DNA from: Crambe crambe
Taxonomy: Eukaryota; Porifera; Demospongiae; Poecilosclerida; Crambeidae
DNA: 64,000 nt
Reading direction: 5' to 3'
Assembly: GCA_963924555.1 (NCBI GenBank)
Contig: OZ004588.1
Span: 930,001-994,000, forward strand
Shown here: positions 12,029 to 34,036 of the stretch, piece by piece
Layout of the letters: each line of letters begins with the position of its first letter
Numbering within the stretch: position 1 is the first letter of the stretch
Program-made: the position numbers and the translations under genes
The notes under the pieces: model-generated
What the model saw: the letters and a program-made list of their open reading frames with translations, nothing else
The model's database searches: none
What the model was told of the DNA's origin: nothing

Positions 12029-12325
12029 TAATAAGGGAAAAAGCATTTCATGAAATGAAAAAAAGATGTAGGGATGACCACTGCTCAAAAAAGTAAGGAA
12101 ACAAGAAGGATCAATCTTTGTTCTGTATATCCAGCCAACAATCCCTACATATACACACATTACTACACTATAATCTGAAGTTACCTGACGTATATGTAGG
12201 GATTGTTGGCTGGATATACAGAACAAAAATTGATCCCATTTCCATCCTTCTTGTTTCCTTACTTTTTTGAGCAGTGGTCATCCCTACATCTTTTTTTCAT
12301 TTCACGAAATGCTTTTCCCCTTACT
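12029..12325. mobile_element. Palindromic MITE, family member 1
   Basis: Almost the whole 297 bp folds as a hairpin. The left arm aagggaaaaagcatttc..gaaatg, gatgtagggatgaccactgc and caacaatccctacatat is mirrored on the right. Related copies lie at about 33710-34000 and 45525-45630. It begins where homology between the two duplicated LRPPRC segments ends. Confidence 0.7.
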
Positions 12326-12925
12326 TGTTCCTGGTCTTTTTTCCTCTCTTTTATGGTTTTAGCTATGATTAGAGTTCATTCTTCTACGTGTATGAGTTGA
12401 CTTGTACGTATTATTTCATTCAAATCTTGATCTTTCAATACCTAATTGAATAATGATAATATATTTTGTGAACTTTCCCAATTATATAGCAATCACTGAA
12501 TATTAAACATTGAGGGGGAAGCATTTGTATTATCCATTCAGCATCAATAATAATTATCAGTGAAGTTTCCCAATTAATTTTTAACATCATGCTAACATAG
12601 CAGTGAACTTTCCCAACATCATGCTGTTAATTATGATAGCATCAATAATGAACATCCAAGGAAAGCTTTTGATAAAATTTACGGTAGCTGAGAGGGGACA
12701 TTCAAACAAGCTATATACTTCTAATGGAAGGGCATGGGTTGTGGTCATGTCATGGTATACTGGCTAACTGCAGCGCACGCATATTATGCGCGCATATGCG
12801 ATATATTATGCGCGCGCATTCTCGATCACGAGCGTGACTATAAAAAAGAACAACTGCAGTTTGAGTCTGAGTCGCAAGCATAAGTCAAGCAAGCAAGCAA
12901 GTATAAGTCAAGCAAACATAATATT
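12326..12925. other. Intergenic, AT-rich, with GC-rich promoter-like block
   Basis: No gene is seen. Within it, 12770-12825 is an alternating purine-pyrimidine stretch (gcgcacgcatattatgcgcgc, then tatgcgcgcgcattc) about 100 bp upstream of the following start codon. It may serve as a promoter, and its sequence is prone to Z-DNA. Confidence 0.4.
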
Positions 12926-13681
12926 ATGGAATCCAGTGGTCAACAGACCAGTTTATACATAAAACCGGTGGAAGTCTGCAGGATCCTTGCAATTGTGGTA
13001 ACTAGCTAGCTAGCTACATTTATATAAGCTGCTTTATCATCAATACAATGCTAATATTTCAGTTGGGGTCTATTCCAGCACTGATATCTGCTGCAGTTTT
13101 TGTAGGACTAATTGCAACTGCAGGTCTAGTTCTTGAAACACCAGTTGCGGCTGGCATGGGACTGGTGATAGCAATAAGTGTCCTGGGATCAGTGCTACAG
13201 GGAATCATGATCATCATGCAACTCACCAAATGTGTCACATCTGGCAATATCAAAAAGGTTTTTAGCTATGTAAGTTAAAGTAGTGCAGCTAACGTCTTCC
13301 TCAGCTAATCAGATTTTATCAGTAGGGTATAGCTAAGTTAATTTCTTTCCTCCATTATTCTGTGCTGTGTTAGCTATGAGGCTTATCAATTATTTTATAC
13401 TCATTGAATTTACAGACTGCTATTTGTGGTATCTTCTTGACTGTTGGTTTCTTAGCTGGGGGCATAATCTGTGCTACTTATAGTGCTATCACTCATGGTT
13501 TAATTCCATCACTGGTTGCCAGTGCTGTAAGTTAATAATAGCTAATGTTTTCATCCCAATGCACCAATGCAATGAATGATACATGCAGGTTTTCAGCTTG
13601 CTTGCAGGATTGCTGTATGGAGCTGTGGTTGCCTGGGAACTTTATTACGTCTCCACATTTAGCTACAACCAGCTGAACTGA
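12926..13681 (+). CDS. Small four-helix membrane protein (MARVEL/tetraspan-like)
   Basis: Exons 12926-12997, 13063-13269, 13416-13526 and 13589-13681 (TGA) join in phase to 160 residues. Hydropathy read by eye gives four membrane spans: the exon 1/2 junction through AAVFVGLIATAGLVL, then MGLVIAISVLGSVLQGIMIIM, then ICGIFLTVGFLAGGIICA, then LLAGLLYGAVVAWELYY. The N-terminus is short and polar, and the C-terminus (TFSYNQLN) is probably cytosolic. The size and 4-TM plan recall MARVEL-domain or claudin-like proteins, but no claudin W-GLW-C-C signature is present; the family is not established. A broken tandem copy follows at 14471-14825. Confidence 0.65.
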
Positions 13682-14242
13682 TTTGGACCTTGAACTTAAC
13701 TGTATGAAAAATACTTTATCTATAGCTAAAGGGGTGTGACCACATTGCAATGCTGCTCCATTGCAACATTGTTGTAGCTATGTATTAAATTCCGCTATAG
13801 CTAGCATCAAGTATAATAATAGCTAGTAATACTTTTCAGCTGATATCAGAGAGCACAATAGCTACCTCATTGCAGTAGTATAAAACATATTCTATATAGC
13901 TAGCTAGCTATACAATATGGTTGAACAGTAGCTAGTGCATGTGAAGAAGATTGTGGGCATTTTGAGAGAGTATATAATCAGAGCATTGCATGGGGTATAT
14001 AGGCATATTGCTGTCAGCATTTGCATGTAGCTAAGTGGTGCATGGTTCCAACCAGACCGTGCATACATAGGCATAGGAAGCTGCATAAATACTTAGATAA
14101 GCCAATTAAGTACCTAACTACAATCCAGCCTAGTGCCTCTATGATAAAACGGTGTAGAAAGATCAAGCTCATTGCTAATTTAGGCATCAATAATGATAGC
14201 AACTATAGCTACCATATGTAGCTCTGTATAACCTGCGTAACC

Positions 14243-14281
14243 AATGATTCTGTCAGCAATGAGAGAACTGACGTGGTAAGG
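14243..14281 (+). pseudogene. Fragment of receptor kinase exon 8
   Basis: The stretch tctgtcagcaatgagagaac followed by tgacgtggtaagg is the 3' end and donor site of the group I activation-loop exon (AVSNERTDV). It stands alone between the two copies of the four-helix gene. Confidence 0.7.
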
Positions 14282-14470
14282 AATAATGTCATCTTAGCAA
14301 TATAATATGGTTATAGTGCCATAAGAATCACTGGTCGTGTACTAGACTCCTATGCTGTACCATACAGAATACACCCATCTTCCCTATAGCTAGCTAATTT
14401 ATCTTTCCTCCATTAGCTATAGCATTCAGTGTTAATTGTGCTAGCTTGTAGCTTTTTATTGAATTTATAG

Positions 14471-14825
14471 ATTGCTGCTTGTGGTATCTTCTTGACTATT
14501 GGTTTCTTAGCTGGAGGCATAATTTGTGGTTATTATAATGATATCAATCATGGTTTAATTCCATCACTGGCAAGTAGTGATATCTATCATGGTTTAATTC
14601 CATCACTGGCAAGTAGTGATATCAATCATGGTTTAATTCCATCACTGGCAAGCAGTGCTGTAAGTTGATATTAATATGCATGCTTTCATCCCAATGTACC
14701 AATGCAATGAATGATACATGCAGGCTTTCAACTTGTTTGCAGTATTGCTGTATGGATCTGTAGTTATCTGGAAACTTTATTGCATCTTTGGACGTTTCGA
14801 AAACGTTTATAACCAGCTAAACTGA
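14471..14825 (+). pseudogene. Partial copy of the four-helix membrane protein gene
   Basis: Exons 14471-14659 and 14724-14825 (TGA) correspond to exons 3 and 4 of the gene at 12926; exons 1 and 2 are missing. Exon 3 is lengthened by an in-frame triplication of a 42-bp unit encoding INHGLIPSLASSD-type repeats. The C-terminus is changed but still ends YNQLN. The frame is open and the splice sites are kept, so it could be used if joined to another first exon, but alone it lacks a start. Confidence 0.65.
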
Positions 14826-15430
14826 TTTGGACCTTGAACTTAACTGTATGAAAAATACTTTATAGCTAGTGGTATGCAATGTTGCAGCTAAGGCACAGAT
14901 ACCTCATTGCAGTAGTATAAATAATATTCTATGAATGCATAATTATATAGCTATGGTTGAACAGTAGATAGTGAGAGTGCATGTGGATTATGAGCATTAA
15001 TTTTTGAGAGAGTACAATCAGGCCGAATGGGCATAATTAAAATCATCGGGGAATTAACTACTTAGGCATAGCTATTGCTGTATATCTATAAGTGGTGGTT
15101 CTAACCAGACAGCTGCATATAATATAGGAAGCTGCACAAGCACCAAGCACCTACAATCCATTTAGATAGCCTATAGTGCTTCTATGACAAAACGCTGTAG
15201 AAAGATCAAGCTCGTTGCTATGATGCATTGATAGCTAATAAACAACTAGGCCTAGCTGTAGCTACAGTAACCACCTTGTAACCTGTATCCAGGTACGTAC
15301 CATTATTGCTAGGATGACATCTTGTAACGATAAATTTGCTGTTTATCATCACAAGATTTTTCAGTTTCTATGAGGGAGGGAGGTCAATATTAAATAACCA
15401 AGCCTACTACGTAGCTGAGGCTTTTACCAA

Positions 15431-15526
15431 TTCTTTGGCTGGGCTAGGGATGTGTACAGTTCTGACTACTACAAGGCATCCCAGAATGCTGTGCTATGAT
15501 GCTGTCAGCAATGAGAGAACTGACTT
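15431..15526 (+). pseudogene. Internally deleted receptor kinase exon 8 fragment
   Basis: Contains ggctagggatgtgtacagtt, then ctgactactacaaggcatcc, then jumps to gatgctgtcagcaatgagag. The piece coding [13 protein letters not shown] has been deleted. It is a group I activation-loop exon remnant. Confidence 0.7.
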
Positions 15527-15565
15527 ACATAGCTATGTCTCCATGCTTTTTGCAAAATTTTCATA

Positions 15566-15815
15566 AAAAAAAAAAAAAAAAATTATAGACATGAGACTAT
15601 AAAGTATATAAATATGTCCATTATTTGCTGTAGTTCTATATTGAAATTTCATGAAAATGCTTTTCCAAAGAAAAAATCACAAGATTTTAAGACTCAAGCT
15701 GCCAGTGCAGCGAGAGGTCAAAGGCATGTATCACCCAAATAGAGCAAAAAAACAAAAACAAAACCACAACAACAACAACAACAACAACAACAATAAAACA
15801 ACAACAATAATACAA
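15566..15815. repeat. Poly-A and CAA microsatellite stretch
   Basis: A run of about 17 A at 15566-15582 and a (CAA)n tract near 15763-15800 followed by imperfect caa/taa units. No gene. Confidence 0.7.
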
Positions 15816-15940
15816 GTAAATGCAATTAAACTTGTTCAAAAAGTTCAGGTTTCCTGCCTTTAAATTGTTCATAATTGTGCTCGCCTGTCTGCTATCTCCC
15901 AACTTCAGCTCGTCCCTGTGACTTTATAGCGAGTGATCCA

Positions 15941-16300
15941 TCAGCAAGCCCCCCAGGTCCCCCACATTGCACCGTGACACATCTTACTCCCCCTTCCATG
16001 AGAACTTAACACCCTGCTGAAGTTTTTTAACTCCTTGACTTGCCAGGATCCCAGATCCATCACTCTATCCCACAGCTTGGCCCATGTCTTCCCTTTTGCC
16101 ACCTCTAAAATCAGTGCCGATTTCTCCTCACACCTCTCCAGCATCTTCTCCCTATCAATTGTCCGCAGGATGTCATGCACCTCCCTTGCTCTGCATCCTC
16201 ATTTGTGAAACACGTGCCATAGCTCTCCTCCAGCTCTCTGCACTCTTTGACCAGGCATCTCATCCACCATCACACACATTGCTGACTATTCTCCTCCTAG
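15941..16300 (-). other. Possible decayed ORF of unknown origin
   Basis: On the minus strand an open frame of 79 codons (DREKMLERCEEKSALILEVAKG and onward) is richer in charged helix-forming residues than the surroundings and is less AT-rich. It could be the tail of an old transposon ORF. No domain is recognised. Confidence 0.25.
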
Positions 16301-16330
16301 ATCCTTATGACAAAAAATCCATATCCCAGT

Positions 16331-16365
16331 GCGCATGCGCTTACTGGCTGCGCGCACGCGCGCCA
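16331..16365. promoter_or_regulatory. Putative NRF1-like promoter motif of copy B
   Basis: gcgcatgcgc at 16331-16340 is the perfect NRF1-type palindrome. A second cgcgcacgcgcgcc block follows. The motif lies about 85 bp upstream of the copy B start codon. Confidence 0.45.
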
Positions 16366-16422
16366 TCTAGCCCCTAGTTTCCATAGCAACTAAATAATTT
16401 TGCTAGCTTGCATTGATTGTAG

Positions 16423-19400
16423 ATGGCGTGTAGTCAAACCGTCCTCATCCTTTGTATAATCGGTGAGTTTGCGAACTAGGGGCTAGCTAAGTTTTTGCTT
16501 GGTATAATATTATGTAAAAAGCTTAATGTGTATAACGTTTCTACAGCTTCAACTACTGCACAAAGCTGTGTAATTCTTGATAATGAAGAAAACTCAGTAT
16601 GCCTCCAGCTTCCTCGTAGAAACACCAATCACACCCTTCCTTTTCAATACCAAGGACTTCTGTTCAGTAGCGATGCAAATTCTGCCATCATACGGTTGAA
16701 TATTGGCTTCGCCCCAGCTGTCTGTATGGAAGCACTAGAGTTTGTGTCCTGCCTCATTACCAGTATGCCTTGCAACAGTGAGAATAACCTACCTCTAAGA
16801 ATATGTGACAGAAGCTGCCAAGCTTTTAATCGGCTCATGGCCAACACTAGTACTGTCTGTAATGATTTCAATCAAGAGATCCAGAATTTCTCCACATTTG
16901 CGAGGTTTCACTCATTAAAGCAAGTTTATAGGGACTTTGACTGCAATGACACATCCACTTACTTCTTTGGTGATAGTCGTACACAGTTTGATGATATGAA
17001 ATGCACGAGTATTTTTTCCATGCAGCATGAAGGTTGGTCATACCAGTAATGCTACCTGTGATTATAAGGATTGTCCCTGTTTCATGCTGCTAAGTTGTTA
17101 TAGGGTCAAGGCTATAGTTCTGGGGGTTCTCTCTTTTAGAATGATAATAGTATATTATTATGAGCTTTTTTCACTTCCAAGTTATTAGGGCTAAAGTTCT
17201 TACTATTGGAGAAGTATCTTGTGGAGCACTGTTCTCCAGGCCTAGTATCTAAGTTATAGTACTTTCCTGTAATATAAGGTGTAGTCATTGAAAACTCATT
17301 GATAGTGTGGTAAACCGACTTTTAAATCATACTTATCTCGTATTTCATTACTAATATTTCCTGTCAGGTCAATACTTGTGCTATCCATTGTCAGTGTGTT
17401 GTTCATTGCTGTTCCTACTTATACATAAAGTTCAATACTTCACAGATAGCTTTTTTTCTAGATGATATATTATCAGGAGTGTACGATGATGCTACAGATG
17501 CTACAGGAGCTAGTACTACTCCTACCACTACACCTATCTTTATAGTACTGGCCATTGCAATACCAGTAGGACTGGCAGGACTTGTTTTAATAGTGATAGT
17601 ATTCGTGGTCTGTGTGATATGTCTCAGGCGAAGGAAGAGAGGAAAAAAGGCACGCTACATGAAGCCAGCACCGTCCATTCTTAATGGCAAACCTGTAGGA
17701 GATAACGATGAGGTTATCAATCTAGAAAGTAAGTATATATGCAGTATCAGTGTGTGTTGATATCCATAATTAAAGAGGGCCTGGGGACGAGGCTACATGC
17801 AGTACATTTCATGGGGTCACCTTTGGAAACCATGAAAATTTTACCTCACAAAAAGTTTCTCAAGTATAAGATTAGAGGTGTTATTATTTCCAAGTATGTG
17901 ATTAATGAACTGTAGCATGAAAAGATTAATTTCTGGAACATAGAGAGTTTAGCATTTCAGAGAGTCCAAACTCAATCTACATTGAGCTGAGGAGTTCCAC
18001 TGTATGATTTTCTCCAGATACTTATATCAGTGAAGATGAGATTCTCTCACAAAATGACAGACTCAACTATAAGAAGCTCTTTGCTTCCAAAGTCATCGAC
18101 TTTGAAAACTTGCAGCTGGGTGAATGCATTGGGCAAGGTATGAACAATATTATATTGGTGCTAAGTGGGAGTGGTTATGGGTGTGGTCAGGTGGTAGGAT
18201 AACCGTTTATCAGAGTGTTGTACACATAATTATTGTCATTCATTCAGGGGCATTCGGGAAGGTATTGAAGGGTACATTGATGACTGGAGAAGAAGAGCAA
18301 AAAGTAGCCATAAAAACTTTAAAAAGTGAGTGCATATAATTGTGGAACAATCTCAATGCTCTACATATATTATTAAGGACACTTTCCCATTCAATCATAG
18401 ATTTTAGCTCTCAAGACTCACAGAAAGAATTCTTTGCTGAAAGTCTCATCATGAAGGATTTCCACCACCCTAATGTCTTGGGGCTACTGGGTGTGGTCTT
18501 TGACTCGCCAGATGGGGTACCTTACCTAGTGCTTCCCTTCATGGAGTTAGGGAACTTAAAGGACTACCTCAAGTCAAAACGGGTTCATGTGACTGACTTT
18601 GACACTCTACCTGAGGTAGTGATCTGAAATGGGCAGGGTTTCACTAGTTGTACAACTAATTACTGTTGATCTGACCTATAGCCGTTTTTCTTCTTCCCCC
18701 TTGCAGGATATCGGTGAATTAGATTTGATGAGAATGAGTGTAGAAATAGCCAAGGGTATGGAGTACCTTGCACACAAAAGATTTGTCCACAGAGATTTAG
18801 CAGCAAGAAACTGCATGTAAGTATTGACTGCTTAACTCCTTGTAAGAATCATTGTTGCCTGCTTGATTGTGTGCTCTAATTCACAGGGTATCTGAGACGC
18901 TACAAATCAAAGTAGGTGACTTTGGATTGGCTAGGGATGTGTATAGTTCTGACTACTACAAGGCATCCCAGAATGCTAAACTTCCCGTCAAGTGGATGCC
19001 TCCAGAGACTCTTCATGATGCTGTCAGTAATGAGAGAACTGATGTGGTAAGCATAATACAAAGGGTGTGATTAATTCGACATCAAAAAATTAGCTGAATA
19101 TCTCAAATCCTAGATACAATGGGTGTGGTCTCAAAGTATTCATAGGGCCAGTGGGTGTTATCACAAATATGGAATATACAATATTCATCATTATATGTGA
19201 CAGTCGAGGGTAGAAATCACTTTATTCATGCTTTCTACTTTTGAAAAAAGTTCGAAAGGCAGAAAATTGTGTAAAGCATCAGTCATGACAAAAGGAAACT
19301 TTGTCTGAAGAATAAAGTTTGATTTCTACCCTTCACTGTCACTTATTATAAAGTATTCCCCCATCATAACTATTATTTTCAGGCTTGTGAATGCATACAT

Positions 19401-19770
19401 ACAACACCAATGGGGAGGGGTACAACATGTGGCTACACCACTACTTATATTATTTTGGTTTTATTTCAGTGGGCGTATGGTGTGACATGTTGGGAGGTGT
19501 TTTCCCTGGGGAGAACCCCTTACCCAGGCGTCCCCAACTACGATGTCCTGAAGTTCATCACAGAAGGAGGAAGGTTGGAAAGACCCACCCTCTGTCCGAT
19601 TGAAATGTGAGTTGAATGTATTTAGACATCATGGGATAGTTAGATTCATCCTGTATAATAATTATTATAGGTACAAGGTACTTGAAATGTGTTGGAATGA
19701 AACTTCCAAAAAAAGACCACTCTTCAAAGAAATTGTAAAACTAGTTGAAACTTTATATATTCAAACATAA
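16423..19770 (+). CDS. Group I Frizzled-CRD receptor tyrosine kinase, copy B
   Basis: Exons 16423-16462, 16547-17032, 17462-17728, 18018-18137, 18248-18325, 18401-18615, 18707-18816, 18887-19046, 19470-19606, 19671-19770 join in phase to 570 residues. Signal peptide [13 protein letters not shown], then a ten-cysteine CRD (C-x8-C in [11 protein letters not shown]-x6-C in CLITSMPC, C-x3-C in CDRSC), a Thr-rich stalk, a membrane helix almost identical to copy A, a basic KRGKK and ARYMKPAPS. The kinase keeps GQGAFGKV, VAIKTLK, the alpha-C glutamate ([11 protein letters not shown]), [13 protein letters not shown] and SSDYYK. Ectodomain and introns 2-4 differ clearly from copy A, whereas everything from about exon 6 onward, introns included, is nearly identical. 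That pattern suggests gene conversion or an unequal duplication ending within the gene. Its 3' end converges on the LRPPRC-like gene. Confidence 0.87.
19197..19342. mobile_element. Intronic MITE (copy B)
   Basis: Same inverted-repeat element as at 9564-9712, in the same position of intron 8 of the paralogous receptor gene. Confidence 0.65.
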
Positions 19771-20189
19771 CCTACTACCAGTCCACTATTAACGATTTTG
19801 CTTTGTATTCGATCATTGTACTATCTCACCTCTTTAACCATTACAATATCCTGGTTCTGACACTACCCACACGGAGACTTAGTGATCATACTCAAACATT
19901 GTTAATCAGACAGCACTGCAAGCTCTCAAACATCACCAGTTCTTGAAGTTAGAGAAATGAATTTCTCTAGCTATCAAAAAGCTGGAGAAACTCTAGCTAT
20001 TATTCATAGACTAGTCCATTTGAGAGCTGCAATGCTTCTTCAGCATGAGTGCGAACAAAAATAATGATGATGAAGAAGACAATTAATGAGTCACTAATCT
20101 TTGAGTTTATTTCTTGTTGATTTCTTGACCATTTCTGTAAATAAATAAATAAATAATCTCCCATTAATTTGTAGCTCCAATATAAATGA

Positions 20190-25774
<5,585 letters not shown>

Positions 25775-25838
25775 GTTGGGAGAAGCCACGTGGAGAAGAG
25801 GCAGGAAAAGGGTCGATGATTGTACCGCGTATATAATA

Positions 25839-25852
25839 GCGCATGTGCGCGC
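25839..25852. promoter_or_regulatory. NRF1-like motif upstream of the LRPPRC-like gene
   Basis: gcgcatgtgcgcgc lies about 65 bp upstream of the start codon at 25774. NRF1 controls nuclear genes for mitochondrial proteins in vertebrates, so the site suits this gene; its use here is inference. Confidence 0.45.
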
Positions 25853-25903
25853 ATTATTACATTAGCATTCATTATGTCCAATAATTAATCAGTTTCGCGC
25901 GAA

Positions 25904-26098
25904 AAACTAGGTCTATCCTCGCGGGTTTGAGCTCCCAGCAATTCTCCATGAATTCAATGATTTATCTTACAGCTCATCTGGACACAGAATCAATCTTCCA
26001 TAGCCTCATTATTGGGAGCAGTTGGGTAGGGGGTCCTACGACTCCTACCAAGTGAAAACACCTCCCAACAAGTCACTCCATGACAACTGCAGAATACA
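25904..26098 (-). pseudogene. Group II kinase exon 10-11 fragments
   Basis: Contains gagctcccagcaattctcca (exon 11, MENCWEL region), a corrupted exon 10 end and cctcccaacaagtcactcca (exon 10 start). Small insertions break the frame. It sits immediately beyond the LRPPRC promoter and marks the edge of the minus-strand receptor array. Confidence 0.75.
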
Positions 26099-26477
26099 TA
26101 CATCATTACACAGTACATGTAGCTATAAGGACTTTCACACATCATTGCCAAGAACAAAAGCCATAATTTAATAGGATGACAATCAAGTGTGAATTTTTTT
26201 TGGATTCCTTCCCCTTGTTAGCTAGGGATCAAAGGTCTCTCACAATGGAGACAGTTGTTAGTGTAGAGAGGATACATTGAATGTAGTGCATGATCCCTTC
26301 ATGCAGAGAATATTTGGTTCTTTTGATGCATGGCAACACACAAGTAATAAATAAATATAACAAAACAAACTATACAGTTCATGGAGTTCTGGCTACACCG
26401 AAGAGGTAAAAAATGGATGTGATGATAAATAATTGCATATTACATTATACTTATTATACTTGGTACTTATTAAAAAG

Positions 26478-30197
<3,720 letters not shown>

Positions 30198-30249
30198 AGC
30201 TAGCTAAAGTCTATATCACAATTTAATCATCAAGGATTAGCTACTGACT

Positions 30250-30308
30250 CTGAAATTCTAGCTACAGTTCCTGGACCAAAGTGCTTTGATCTAGATCTGG
30301 CAGAATAC
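30250..30308. promoter_or_regulatory. Conserved upstream block of group II receptor genes
   Basis: acagttcctggaccaaagtg and tttgatct..ctggcagaat lie 53-110 bp upstream of the copy C start. The same block is found upstream of the copies starting at 38289 and 44668, and partly at 40483. Its conservation outside coding sequence suggests a promoter or 5' leader element. Confidence 0.4.
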
Positions 30309-30404
30309 GTATACAGAAGCCATTACATTCAAAGGATGTAGCCAGTCATAAATTAATATCATCCATTAGTTATAATTATGTAGGCTAACCATAATTTATT
30401 ATCC

Positions 30405-30775
30405 CAGTGTTCCATCCACCAGCTGTGAAAAATTGGGTCTGTCCTCAGGCTTCATCTTCCAGCAAAATTATTCATCTCCATGGGCATAAATCAGTAGAGA
30501 TATTGTAGCTAGCTAACATAGGCGTAGGAACCAGGGGGCAAGGGGGCTATTACCCCCCCCCCCCAAAAAAAGCTAGTTTACTGTAAGAGATAATTTAAAA
30601 TTGTGTTGTTCTAGGATCGTTAGGAACAGTTGGGTAAGGGGTCCTACCTAGTGAAAACACCTCCCAACAAGTACAGTTATAGCTAATGCTTCTAGTAATG
30701 TATGCGTTGACTTTCTCCTTTATTTATTGTTGTTGTTGATGAGTTAAAGTTCAACAGAAAAGCTGCAGCAGAGTA
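30405..30775 (-). pseudogene. Decayed group II exon scraps (11, 10, 4)
   Basis: Recognisable pieces of exon 11 (about 30410-30480), exon 10 (about 30615-30665, ggaacagttgggtaaggggt) and exon 4 (about 30705-30765, gttcaacagaaaagctgcag). All are truncated or frameshifted and the exons between are absent. A hAT-like end (cataggcgtaggaacc) lies between them near 30520. Confidence 0.7.
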
Positions 30776-31251
30776 ACCCACTATTAGTAAAGGGGGGATG
30801 GTTTGCCATTCTTAATGCAGTATTTGTTGGTGGAAATCGTTCCCCCATCATTAGCTATACTACGTTAATAGCTATAAATTCCAAATCAGTGTTTTGACAG
30901 CATCTCAGTTCATTTAAAGAAAATTATAGAAGCCATGATAATCAAGTGTGCCTACTCAAAAGTTTAAGAGAAACAATATTGCATTTCTCAGAAACTGGGA
31001 TTAACTTATTGCAGAGAATATTTGGTTTCTTCTGTAGCTGAATGCATGGCAATACATAGAAATATACAGTAATAATAAACTATAGCTACACATTGTTAAA
31101 TGTATAATATGTCTAGCTATTCCAAGCTAGCTAGCTATTTCATAGGAGTTTCAAATTCTGGCTACACAGTACAGAAGAGGTAGGAAATAAAAAATGGCTG
31201 TGCTGATAATAATTGTAATAGCGGATGTTACTGTAGCTATGCGGAATGTCC

Positions 31252-32283
<1,032 letters not shown>

Positions 32284-33257
32284 AGTAAAATTTTATGAAA
32301 AACAAAGTTCAGTTCCTGATTAGCTAGTAGCTAGCTAGAAATAGTCATTTTGCTTCTGGCCAAATTTCTTTCCACAAGCACGTAGCCCCACTAAATCCAA
32401 AATCCTAGCTACTCCCTTGTAACTCCAATGCTCGATCGTCTGCTAAGCACAAGCTGGTCTACAACTACAAAAGGACATCAGCTGGACGACACTACTTTTT
32501 CAATTGTGTGGTAAGACTATAAAAAGTCGATGAAGTACTGAAACTCGTGTTTACGAAATTCTTGTGGGAAACTTTCATTGCAAACTTTACTCCCAAGAAC
32601 CCGTGCACCTAGCTATCATCTCAGATGTCCATGCTCAAATGTGTTGTTTTTATTACAGCTGCTCCTTAAGTGGATCCAGACTGTCAACATAATTATGATC
32701 ATGATCTTAGTTATCATACTCACTCATTAAGAACACGTGCAAGCAGAGTTCTTCACCTGTAGTGGCAAGCCTTGATTGCAGACAGAGATGAGACTCTGCT
32801 AACCAGAGTGTAGCCATCACAGTCAATATACCTCTCACAGTAAGAAATCTGTAAGTACTAAAATTGATACAATGTACGTAGGCTGTTCTGGAGGTACTCC
32901 CATATCTACCGTAGATATAGGGACGGGGGTCCCCATATCTATAGATTTGGGGATGGGGGTCCCCAAAACTTTATGACACCGGACTACAGAGTAACCATCA
33001 CTGGCACAGGCCTACCTCCAGACACACAGTAATCATCACTGGCACCAGTGCCCTTGGACCCCAGCCTGTTTTGTCTATATACATGTAGAGATAGCTATAG
33101 GCTAAGATTTTTTACACTAGCTAGATTGACATGTATAACTATAGCCATCCCCTATAGCTGTTATGCCAGGCCTGAGGGGTGGCTCAGGAGGATCTCAAGG
33201 AATAATTATTCTATATTGTGTTTGCCAGTCAGCTTAGCTAAAATATAGCAGCTACAT
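32284..33257. other. Intergenic, no gene recognised
   Basis: No receptor exon or other coding pattern is seen. A short direct repeat built on gggacgggggtccccatatc lies near 32890-32970. Confidence 0.4.
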
Positions 33258-33552
33258 AGCATAGATATCCAGCAGGGGTGTAGCAGTGTTTTGTGCATTG
33301 GTCAGGCAAATAGTCTCACCAGTCAGGCTCTCCCCCGTAATAACTGTAACCAGTGGTATGAAGTGTTATGTGCATTGGTCAGGCAAAATAGTCGCCAGGC
33401 TCTCCCTCATAATTACTGTAACCTGAGTGGTATAAAGAATCTGGGAAGTAGCAGTGTTTTATGCATTGGTCAGGCAAAATACTCTCACTATAGTCAGGCT
33501 CTCCCCCATAATATCTGTAACCTGAGTGGTATATAATATAAAGAATCTGGGA
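33258..33552. repeat. Tandem repeat of about 95 bp, three copies
   Basis: Units contain gcagtgttttgtgcattggt, caggcaaa and caggctctcccccgtaat. The array recurs in reverse orientation at about 38387-38690. Confidence 0.75.
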
Positions 33553-33709
33553 GATGTCAGCAAATCACATTAACGGACCATACAGTTGTAGCTAGCTATA
33601 AGACTCTCCCTGAAGCGAGACCATCAGGATATTAAGGATGCAAAAGACGTGTTGGCTTGTAACAAAAACAAAATAAATAGTGGCAGTAGTGATTAAATAT
33701 ATAACAAGT

Positions 33710-34000
33710 AAGGGGAAAAGCATTTCGTGAAATGAAAAAAGATGTAGGGATGACCACTGCTCAAAAACGTAAGGAAACAAGAAGGATGGAAATGGATCAA
33801 TCTTTGTTCTGTAGCTATATCTAGCCAACAATTCCTACATATACGTACATTACTACACTATAATCTGAAGCTACCCAACGTATATGTAGGGATTGTTGGC
33901 TGGATATACAGAACAAAGATTGATCCCATTTCCATCCTCCTTGTTTCCTTACTTTTTTGAGCAGTGGTCATCCCTACATCTTTTTTCATTTCATTTCATC
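33710..34000. mobile_element. Palindromic MITE, family member 2
   Basis: Same hairpin as at 12029-12325: taaggggaaaagcatttcg, gatgtagggatgaccactgc and mirrored arms. The right terminus is eroded. Confidence 0.7.
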
Positions 34001-34036
34001 TTTATTGGAAAAATGATATAAAATTAATAATTAGCT

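Larger units (their letters stand above)
13800..15270. repeat. Imperfect tandem duplication of the four-helix gene's 3' part and flank
   Basis: Sequence after exon 4 of the first copy (about 13830-14200, including aaaacggtgtagaaagatcaag) recurs after exon 4 of the second copy (about 14880-15230, aaaacgctgtagaaagatcaag). The second copy therefore arose by tandem duplication of a block starting downstream of exon 2. Confidence 0.55.

Noticed and set aside
25775-25881. An upstream extension of the LRPPRC-like protein in two overlapping frames
   Set aside because: One begins with a non-ATG codon and the other is a different frame that runs into the intron; the ATG at 25774 begins a clean mitochondrial presequence.
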